From Alphaproteobacteria bacterium (GTDB taxonomy: Bacteria; Pseudomonadota; Alphaproteobacteria; JAGOMX01): 9,980 nt of DNA. Below, piece after piece: positions 1 to 5,002 of the stretch. The stretch's first letter is position 1. Each line of letters opens with the position of its first letter. The notes under the pieces were generated by a model. The model searched no databases. It had not been told where the DNA came from and worked only from the letters and a program-made list of their open reading frames with translations. The DNA lies in NCBI GenBank assembly GCA_016742295.1, contig JACVCA010000031.1:1-9980 (forward strand), given 5' to 3'. A program made the translations under genes and the position numbers.

Positions 1-116
1 TTGAAGATCTTAGGCTTCATCTACTGGATTCAATCAAGCAATGTTCAACCTTGATTTAGAGTAGCTCTTATTTTAAAAATATATCATAATTATTTGATTT
101 AACTAGTAATTATTTG

Positions 117-134
117 AAAATTCTCTAGAATTTT
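117..134. repeat. Inverted repeat, possible weak terminator
   Basis: The arms AAAATTCT and AGAATTTT are perfect 8-bp complements separated by two bases, so a 7-bp stem with a 4-base loop can form. One further T follows the right arm. It lacks the GC-rich stem of a typical intrinsic terminator. It could end transcription entering from outside the window, or be chance in AT-rich DNA. Confidence 0.3.
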
Positions 135-212
135 TACTGCACATAATTAGCTAGCCTTATCTTATTCTCTATCCAAACTGCAAAATATACTTTGCTTTTC
201 GCTACGCTTGGT

Positions 213-240
213 TTGAAAGAAAGAGCTTGGGGATTATAAT
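213..240 (+). promoter_or_regulatory. Candidate sigma70-type promoter
   Basis: TTGAAA at 213-218 and a perfect TATAAT at 235-240 are separated by 16 bases, a good match to the housekeeping consensus. It points toward the small coiled-coil gene at 396 and would give a leader of about 150 bases. It competes with a closer candidate at 329-357. Confidence 0.4.
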
Positions 241-328
241 TTCTTAGGAATAGATTCTTATGTCTTTCATAAAAAGTTTAAATATAGATATGGTTGATTG
301 AAAGATAATTAATTTTTCAACTATTTTA

Positions 329-357
329 TTATAAAGAGGAAGCCCTATAATTATAAT
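329..357 (+). promoter_or_regulatory. Candidate promoter proximal to the 396 gene
   Basis: Two overlapping perfect TATAAT hexamers lie at 346-351 and 352-357. The second has TTATAA (4 of 6 matches to the -35 consensus) 17 bases upstream at 329-334. Transcription would start near 364 and give a leader of about 30 bases to the first start codon. The -35 is weak, and doubled TATAAT is not rare in AT-rich DNA. Confidence 0.35.
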
Positions 358-380
358 GCTAAAAGTTGATTTAAATTTTA

Positions 381-440
381 AAAAGGAGAATCAAAATGCG
401 CTTACGTTACAGAAGAGGATTAAAAATGCGCTTACGCTAC
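381..440 (+). repeat. 30-bp tandem duplication of RBS plus start codon
   Basis: Positions 381-410 and 411-440 align at 24 of 30 bases. Each copy contains a purine-rich Shine-Dalgarno (AAGGAG at 383-388, AGAGGA at 414-419), an ATG (396 and 426) and the codons for MRLRY. The period is 30 bases, so the two starts are in frame. The coding half is better conserved (13 of 14 bases from the ATG on) than the Shine-Dalgarno half. Confidence 0.85.
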
Positions 441-698
441 GTGGCTATAATTATAGGAGTCACAACTTTTGCTTGCTTTACTTTGCCCGCTTTCACAACA
501 GGCACATCTCCAAGCGACCGTGAAATTGAGCAGCTCAGAAAAACCTTGGCCACTGAACAAGCGAAAACTCAAGAAATTACTGAAGAGGTAGCCAAAAAAA
601 AGGAAGCTCAACAGCTTGCACAAAAAATTATGGAAGAGCGCCAAAAGCAGCAGCGAGCAGCCTCCCAGGCTCCTCAACTAGAAGAATTTAAAAAATAA
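396..698 (+). CDS. Small exported or membrane-anchored coiled-coil protein
   Basis: I do not recognise the family. The 100-residue product begins with a duplicated basic segment (MRLRY at 1-5 and 11-15), followed by a hydrophobic run at about 16-33. From residue 41 on it is a charged, helical, heptad-like region rich in Glu, Lys and Gln that looks like a coiled coil. The shape suggests a protein sent through or anchored in the inner membrane with a periplasmic helix. No clear AxA site or strict lipobox is visible (the C27 context, TFAC, is poor), so cleavage is uncertain. Two in-frame starts are each equipped with a Shine-Dalgarno: ATG 396 behind AAGGAG (7-base spacing) and ATG 426 behind AGAGGA (6-base spacing). 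Starting at 426 gives a more typical signal sequence of 90 residues total; starting at 396 adds MRLRYRRGLK. I give the longer form because its Shine-Dalgarno is stronger. It stands alone and converges on the minus-strand gene ending at 805. Confidence 0.65.
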   Translation: MRLRYRRGLKMRLRYVAIIIGVTTFACFTLPAFTTGTSPSDREIEQLRKTLATEQAKTQEITEEVAKKKEAQQLAQKIMEERQKQQRAASQAPQLEEFKK

Positions 699-704
699 CA
701 TGGA

Positions 705-745
705 ATTGAAAAAGACCTAAAAAGATTGAAAAATGGCCTAACAAG
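705..745. repeat. Imperfect 20-bp tandem repeat between convergent genes
   Basis: 705-724 and 725-745 are similar units that both begin ATTGAAAAA, share CCTAA in the middle and end AAG, with a few substitutions and one inserted base. They fall just after the stop codon of the coiled-coil gene. No strong terminator is visible in the 106-base convergent gap 699-804. Confidence 0.5.
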
Positions 746-804
746 CATCACATATAAATTTACGCTTATAACCTTTATGTAAGTTATTTTAAGATCTTTA
801 AGCT

Positions 805-2331
805 TCATTTTTTCGTTTTATTAAGGATCCCTTCTAACATATGAATTTTAAGAGAAGGGATCTTATAATAAAACACTAGCATGTGCGCCATAAACCCTAT
901 CAATATTGTCAATATAACGGCAAACAATATTAAATCTGGATCAATTTTTTCGACTTGATTGCTAAGGAAGAGAGAAAGACCTGCCCCACAAAAGAGAGGA
1001 ATTTCAGCATAGGTGTATTCACTGCCAAACACACGGCTTCCAAGGAGAAGATCACGTATGGCTCCTCCTCCAACGCCTGTCATAACAGCAAAAAACGGCC
1101 CCCACAACCATAATGGCTCTGTTTTCCCCATAACAGCCACAAGCACTCCAATCACAGTAAATGCAGATGTACCTAAAGCATCAAAATAAATAATCAAAGT
1201 ATTTAGATTTTTTTCACTGCGTCCGATTTTATCCAACCACACGTGTTTAAAACGGTTTTGGAAAATATCATAAAGATTGATCAAAAACAGGACCAGCCCG
1301 AAAGAACATAAGACTATAAAAATATAGCGAGGAGTCGTAAGCACGCCAACCGGATAACGGTTGACCATAAGATCACGGACAAGGCCCCCACCAAAAGCAG
1401 GGACAATCGCAATCCCAAGCGCTGCTACCACAGTATATTTTTCTCGCTCTGCAATAATCATACCCGAAACTACAAATGCAAGAAGCGCGCATACTTCAAT
1501 CCAGCCAAACCAAGGCCTATCTATGGTTTGCATCAGAAGGATTGGAAGAATATATTCTTGCGAAATAAGACGGTGTACCCCGGATGCTCGCATTTCTTTA
1601 ATTGCTTGATTTACTTTAGCAACAAATCCGGGAGGAGTTGACTTTTTGCTGATTAAAAAACCAATTGGAGTACTAATCCCAAGTAAGCGTTCCTCAACGT
1701 TCTTATTTTGACCTGTACGCCAGATCAAAGTTGCGCCTACAAGACGATCCGTAATAAAGCCGTCAACCTTGCCGGAAAGAAGATTGTTTAAACTATCACT
1801 ATCAAATTTACCTTTGACAATTTGGTGGGCGTATCGGGGATCATGAATAAAATCATTTATAAGATCAGATGCATAAACAAAGCCATCCATAACCCCTAAA
1901 ACAAAGCCAGTGTCTTTTATTTTCTTAATAAAATCAGCCACATTTTTAAACTTAAAATTAGAACCATAACGAACATAAAGAGCATTTTCTTCCCATCTCC
2001 AGGGATCAGAAAAATAAGCCCATTGTTCTCGCTCTTTTGTTTTGGTAGCTGACGAAGCCATCTGCCTCTTACCTGACTTGACATCTTCAAGAAACTGCTT
2101 CCAAGGTACAAAACTAAACTCTGGTGTGTATTGAATATGTTTTAAAACAGCTTCGAGCATTTTAATATCAAGGCCAGTTAGGACGTCAATTCCATGACTT
2201 TTTTCAAGACTCATATAAGGCTCAAATGGGTACCAACCGGTCTTGATCGTGGGAAGTTCTGCTTGTAAGTCATTGGATACACTACAAAAAGTAAATAAAG
2301 ATACAAAAAGAAGTTTGATTAAACTCATCAT
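805..2331 (-). CDS. Periplasmic amino-acid-binding domain fused to UPF0126/TRIC-like channel
   Basis: From the ATG at 2331 the product is 508 residues with two parts. Residues 1-24 look like a signal peptide ending LQA. Residues about 29-260 match the family-3 solute-binding fold: an opening GWYPFEPY, then TGLDIKML, FVPWKQFLEDVKSGK, and TKTKEREQWAYFSDPW with the Arg expected to bind a carboxylate. Residues about 275-495 are about seven hydrophobic segments with the two repeat signatures of the UPF0126/TRIC family, GGGLVRD (314-320) and GGGAIRD (421-427). Both domains look complete. TRIC-fold proteins are cation channels, and some UPF0126 members have been linked to glycine transport by mutant phenotypes. 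Amino-acid capture tethered to its own inner-membrane channel is therefore plausible but inferred. The frame stays open upstream to a TTG at 2388, but that adds 19 residues ahead of the signal peptide, so I reject it. ATG 2328 is an equally possible start. The gene follows the porin gene in the same direction. Confidence 0.88.
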   Translation of the reverse strand: MMSLIKLLFVSLFTFCSVSNDLQAELPTIKTGWYPFEPYMSLEKSHGIDVLTGLDIKMLEAVLKHIQYTPEFSFVPWKQFLEDVKSGKRQMASSATKTKEREQWAYFSDPWRWEENALYVRYGSNFKFKNVADFIKKIKDTGFVLGVMDGFVYASDLINDFIHDPRYAHQIVKGKFDSDSLNNLLSGKVDGFITDRLVGATLIWRTGQNKNVEERLLGISTPIGFLISKKSTPPGFVAKVNQAIKEMRASGVHRLISQEYILPILLMQTIDRPWFGWIEVCALLAFVVSGMIIAEREKYTVVAALGIAIVPAFGGGLVRDLMVNRYPVGVLTTPRYIFIVLCSFGLVLFLINLYDIFQNRFKHVWLDKIGRSEKNLNTLIIYFDALGTSAFTVIGVLVAVMGKTEPLWLWGPFFAVMTGVGGGAIRDLLLGSRVFGSEYTYAEIPLFCGAGLSLFLSNQVEKIDPDLILFAVILTILIGFMAHMLVFYYKIPSLKIHMLEGILNKTKK

Positions 2332-2347
2332 AATTGGTTTCTCTAAA

Positions 2348-2376
2348 TTTATACCTAGGGTATAGGTGTGGTTAAA
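2348..2376 (-). promoter_or_regulatory. Candidate promoter for the binding-protein/channel fusion
   Basis: On the minus strand, TTTAAC (2376-2371) and TATAAA (2353-2348) are 17 bases apart. Transcription would start near 2341, just ahead of ATG 2331/2328 and downstream of TTG 2388, which agrees with the short start. The -35 matches only 3 of 6 consensus bases, and read-through from the porin gene is an alternative. Confidence 0.3.
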
Positions 2377-2459
2377 GAAATATACCAATTATCATGGGTG
2401 GTTATAGTTAATATCTGTTTAATAAAATAAAAATATATCCATACGGAACACTAAAAAAA

Positions 2460-3779
2460 TTAAAATTTTACAAGAGCCCCAAACATAGCAGCCTTAACTT
2501 GACCAAAATTGTTTCCAGGCCGTTTCAAATCAAAACAGCGGAGTGTAAAATAAACTTCCGCTGCAACTTCATCAAGATTTTGTACCGCCATAAAACTATA
2601 AGTTGTAATCTTATCATGAGCAGCGGTTGTTTTACGCATTTGTCCATAATCAACTGCAAAAGCAGTTACACCTGTATTGAACCATTTAAATTGATAGCCC
2701 AATTTTCCGTGTGCCAAGCTTGCATTGAATGCTTTAGGACGCTTACCATCTCGCGTTCCAAGGGCACCCCCAACACTGATGCCGGAAGAAAATAATACTG
2801 AGGCTGACCCGTTGTATTGATCATAAACGCCGCGTTTTTTGCCAGCTGAAACAGCCGCTTGAACTTGAGTTTTTCCAAATTCACCTGCAAAATTAATTGC
2901 TCCGTCACCTGAATCACCATCCGTATGACTAATAGAGGCTGTAAACCCTTGAAAAGGAGGGGTATCATAACGAATGCGATCTGCACGAACAACTCCATCC
3001 ATACCGTCCCATGCATTAATAACTTTAGGGCCTTTAAGGCTAGGTATGTTTCGATCACGGAAGGTAACCCCCCCTTGAACATCTTCTACAGTTGCACCTG
3101 CACCCACATTTGATGTTCCTGATAAATCAACCTCATTCGTATATGCAGACGCAACATCTCCTTGCCCAATCCATAATTTTCCGAACTTCTTGCTGTCGGC
3201 ATAAATTTCAATCTTACGTTCTGTAAAAGTAACATTTTGATTGCCAGAAAGTTGAGTGCCGATGTCAATTTCATCAGTGCCATTTGATCTAATTTGAGTT
3301 TCAATAGTTGTTCCAAGCGTCAAATCTTCACTGTATTTTCCTGTCCCATCTATGCGAAAACGTGAAGGAGCAACATCATTTTCAACATGGAAAATCTTCG
3401 AATTTTGGTCGTTATCAGCCCAGAGAACAGCGCGGTTTAACTGACCACTGAGCGATACCTGAACTTTGTCATTACCAGATTTTACCTTCTTAGGGATGTG
3501 CGCAAGAATCGTGGATTCATTTTGAGATTCTAGGGGTGTAGGGGCAGGAGTTGCATTTTTAATTGCAGCAGTTTTTAAAGCCACAGGTTCAGAAGTTTTA
3601 GAGGCTCGCGTTACTTGTTCGAGACGACCTTCAAGCTGATTTACTCGTCTCATCAACAGCTCAACTTGGGCTCTTAGAGCCTTGACTTCCTCCGCATATA
3701 CCGCTTCACAGGCAATGCTCGTCCCCATAAAGAAGAGAAAAGCACTTGAGAATACATGAGAATGATTTAGAATTTTCAT
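2460..3779 (-). CDS. Outer-membrane porin, alphaproteobacterial type
   Basis: This 439-residue protein has a signal peptide ending VYA (cleavage after residue 29), then a short coiled coil (about 31-58, KALRAQVELLMRRVNQLEG). A Pro/Ala/Thr-rich linker follows, and from about residue 105 a beta-barrel begins with the porin-like opening VSLSGQLNRAVLWADN. SRFRIDGTGKYSEDLTLG and a terminal Phe (residue 439), typical of BAM-targeted barrels, support the call. Porins of this type with a periplasmic coiled-coil head are common in alphaproteobacteria. It should form a general diffusion pore; substrate preference cannot be read from sequence. The ATG at 3779 is preceded by AAAGGA (3791-3786) at 6-base spacing, and a promoter is visible at 3827-3854. 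A run of seven T on the coding strand follows the stop codon without a good stem. The next gene downstream is the binding-protein/channel fusion, 128 bases away. Confidence 0.92.
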   Translation of the reverse strand: MKILNHSHVFSSAFLFFMGTSIACEAVYAEEVKALRAQVELLMRRVNQLEGRLEQVTRASKTSEPVALKTAAIKNATPAPTPLESQNESTILAHIPKKVKSGNDKVQVSLSGQLNRAVLWADNDQNSKIFHVENDVAPSRFRIDGTGKYSEDLTLGTTIETQIRSNGTDEIDIGTQLSGNQNVTFTERKIEIYADSKKFGKLWIGQGDVASAYTNEVDLSGTSNVGAGATVEDVQGGVTFRDRNIPSLKGPKVINAWDGMDGVVRADRIRYDTPPFQGFTASISHTDGDSGDGAINFAGEFGKTQVQAAVSAGKKRGVYDQYNGSASVLFSSGISVGGALGTRDGKRPKAFNASLAHGKLGYQFKWFNTGVTAFAVDYGQMRKTTAAHDKITTYSFMAVQNLDEVAAEVYFTLRCFDLKRPGNNFGQVKAAMFGALVKF

Positions 3780-3826
3780 ATTGCGTCCTTTGAAACAGGA
3801 TTCTTTTTAATCAGAAAATTAATTAG

Positions 3827-3854
3827 ATATTACAGAACAACCAAGTAAAGTCAA
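3827..3854 (-). promoter_or_regulatory. Promoter of the porin gene
   Basis: On the minus strand, TTGACT (3854-3849) and TAATAT (3832-3827) are separated by 16 bases. Each hexamer matches consensus at most positions. Transcription would start near 3820, about 40 bases before the porin ATG. The -35 sits just past the stop codon of the upstream lipoprotein gene, so the porin has its own start even if the lipoprotein transcript reads through. Confidence 0.6.
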
Positions 3855-3856
3855 AC

Positions 3857-4078
3857 CTATTTGCGAGTCAGTTTATTATTAATCGCTCTTGACTTCTTTT
3901 GATACGTGCTTCGCACGGGAGCCCCCTGATAGAGGATAAATTTTCCTTTCTCTCCTGATAGGAGCCCTGGACCAGACTTAAGATCACCCCTTGATTTAAA
4001 CTCTTTGGGCTTAAATTCACCTGCATTACATCCTGAAAGAAAGATAAAAACGGAGAGTTTTATAAAAATATTTATCAT
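3857..4078 (-). CDS. Small lipoprotein of unknown function
   Basis: The 73-residue product starts with a short basic/hydrophobic segment and a lipobox LSGC at residues 14-17, so Cys17 should be lipidated after signal peptidase II cleavage. The mature part is only about 57 residues, basic, with a central stretch GPGLLSGEKGKFILYQGAP (37-55). I recall similar Gly-Pro-Gly-Leu plus short beta-hairpin motifs in small alphaproteobacterial lipoproteins, but I cannot name a function. Asn18 after the Cys carries no Asp+2 inner-membrane retention signal. The ATG at 4078 has AAAAGG upstream at 8-base spacing. It begins 57 bases after the tRNA-Cys 3' end with no terminator between, so co-transcription with the tRNA is likely. 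The porin promoter lies immediately downstream. Confidence 0.75.
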   Translation of the reverse strand: MINIFIKLSVFIFLSGCNAGEFKPKEFKSRGDLKSGPGLLSGEKGKFILYQGAPVRSTYQKKSRAINNKLTRK

Positions 4079-4135
4079 TTTGGGAGCCTTTTGACATTGT
4101 TACTTTAAATCTAGGGCAGAAAGCTTTATCAAAAG

Positions 4136-4209
4136 TGGAGGCCGGGATCGGAATTGAACCGACATACAAGGATTTGCAGTCCTCTGCATAACCACTCTGC
4201 CACCCGGCC
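4136..4209 (-). tRNA. tRNA-Cys (anticodon GCA)
   Basis: The minus strand folds into a full cloverleaf of 74 bases including an encoded CCA. The acceptor GGCCGGG (4209-4203) pairs with CCCGGCC (4146-4140). The D arm is GCAG/TGC. The anticodon stem GAGGA/TCCTT holds the loop CTGCAAA with anticodon GCA. The T arm GTCGG/CCGAT holds the loop TTCAATT. The discriminator is T, as expected for tRNA-Cys, followed by CCA. Length and layout match the Escherichia coli tRNA-Cys. Confidence 0.97.
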
Positions 4210-4230
4210 TTGAATGCAACTTTATATGCA

Positions 4231-4258
4231 TTTATATCCTGCTTCTAATAGAGGTCAA
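4231..4258 (-). promoter_or_regulatory. Promoter of tRNA-Cys
   Basis: On the minus strand, TTGACC (4258-4253) and TATAAA (4236-4231) are 16 bases apart and lie shortly upstream of the mature tRNA 5' end at 4209. Transcription would start near 4224. A second TATAAA at 4226-4221 is too far from the -35. The spacing and strong hexamers suit a stable-RNA promoter, which would also drive the lipoprotein gene downstream. Confidence 0.6.
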
Positions 4259-4288
4259 TCATAATATCAATCGAAAGTTAATAAATGC

Positions 4289-4906
4289 TTATGATGTTTC
4301 TTTTTCCTCCATTTTCTTACGTATGTAAATAAATAAAGCAATAGCACCGATAATCCCAAGCAAGCCCATTGCAATATACTTTTGGTAAATATTCAGATTT
4401 TTAAGAAAGTAAGTAATGTTATCAGCAAAGAAATACCCCAGCACATAGCCGGCACAACAGCTAATGATAGCCCAAATTGCGGCAGCAACAAAATTTAAGA
4501 TAACAAAACGTCGAATTGCCACACCGCTGGCACCGATGACAATTGGGCTCAAAGTGCGGATACCATAGATAAAGCGAAAACTTAAAATAAAAAGAGTTGA
4601 GTGCTTATGGAGGTGATAAAAAGCTCTTTGAGAACGTTCTTTTAGCCGGGGTCGTCTTTCAATAAACGCAGGCCCATAATGACGCCCTAAAAAGAACAGT
4701 AATTGATCAGCAAAAAGAGAGCCCGCAAAAGAAACCAGAATAAGCAAAGGAAGCGATAAATAATCCTGATAGGATAAAAACCCTGCCGTTAGAACAATCG
4801 ATTCTCCTTCAACAAATGATCCAAATAGGACAATAAGATACCGCACCCAGAGAGGAATGCTAATTAAATACCCTTGTATATCTGCCAGAAAATCTTCCAA
4901 TTTCAC
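4289..4906 (-). CDS. DedA-family inner-membrane protein
   Basis: The 205-residue protein has several hydrophobic segments and the DedA (SNARE-associated/VTT domain) signatures: FGSFVEGESIVLTAGFL near the N-terminus (E33, E35), GSLFADQLLFFLGRHYG (D67, R75), and FRFIYGIRTLSPIVIGASG. In the last, R111 and R117 have the same six-residue spacing as the two essential arginines of E. coli YqjA/YghB. DedA proteins support proton-motive-force-linked membrane homeostasis, and some members recycle undecaprenyl phosphate across the inner membrane; which role applies here is not visible. There is no ATG start. An in-frame TAA lies at 4912-4910, so the start must be GTG 4906 or TTG 4900. The sequence AAGAGGTG at 4911-4904 overlaps the GTG itself, so as a Shine-Dalgarno it sits very close to either candidate. 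Length is typical for the family. It is divergent from the acetoacetyl-CoA synthetase gene. Confidence 0.9.
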   Translation of the reverse strand: MKLEDFLADIQGYLISIPLWVRYLIVLFGSFVEGESIVLTAGFLSYQDYLSLPLLILVSFAGSLFADQLLFFLGRHYGPAFIERRPRLKERSQRAFYHLHKHSTLFILSFRFIYGIRTLSPIVIGASGVAIRRFVILNFVAAAIWAIISCCAGYVLGYFFADNITYFLKNLNIYQKYIAMGLLGIIGAIALFIYIRKKMEEKETS

Positions 4907-4969
4907 CTCTTAAGTCATCATAGATCATAAACATTAAGCTATTTTGAGCTTTTTAAAAACCTTTTATCT

Positions 4970-4978
4970 TGCTATGCT
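4970..4978 (+). promoter_or_regulatory. Candidate extended -10 promoter for acetoacetyl-CoA synthetase
   Basis: TGC followed by TATGCT (4970-4978) fits an extended -10 element, which can work without a good -35. None is seen at 17 bases. Transcription would start near 4985 and leave a leader of about 18 bases with no clear Shine-Dalgarno before ATG 5003. Confidence 0.35.
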
Positions 4979-5002
4979 TAAAAGAAAAATAACTGTTGCA
5001 CC

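Larger units (their letters stand above)
1..395. other. AT-rich stretch with no supported gene
   Basis: This 395-base stretch holds no convincing gene. On the plus strand one frame is open from position 3 to a TAG at 57-59 (18 codons) and could be the tail of a gene that starts before the window, but nothing in it is recognisable. The remainder is strongly AT-rich. It contains an 11-bp direct repeat (TAATTATTTGA at 87-97 and 107-117), an inverted repeat at 117-134, a weak hairpin GCAAA-6 nt-TTTGC followed by TTTT at 180-199, and two candidate promoters facing the gene at 396. Confidence 0.6.

Noticed and set aside
432..677. 81-codon minus-strand frame opposite the small coiled-coil gene
   Set aside because: The plus-strand frame has strong start signals and a coherent signal plus coiled-coil layout; the antisense frame is its mirror.
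699..804. Bidirectional terminator between the convergent genes
   Set aside because: Only a 5-bp AT stem (ATAAC/GTTAT at 768-772 and 783-787) with a 10-base loop is visible, too weak to call.
1361..1609. 82-codon plus-strand open frame inside the fusion gene
   Set aside because: It is antisense to the channel repeats, has low-complexity basic content and no Shine-Dalgarno; a shadow.
2332..2388. Longer N-terminus of the binding-protein/channel fusion from TTG 2388
   Set aside because: It would put 19 residues ahead of a clear signal peptide, uses a rare start codon, and has no Shine-Dalgarno; ATG 2331/2328 is better placed.
2666..3316. Open frames of 138 and 76 codons on the minus strand within the porin gene
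   Set aside because: They are alternative frames of a porin gene whose own frame has a signal peptide, barrel motifs and a terminal Phe.
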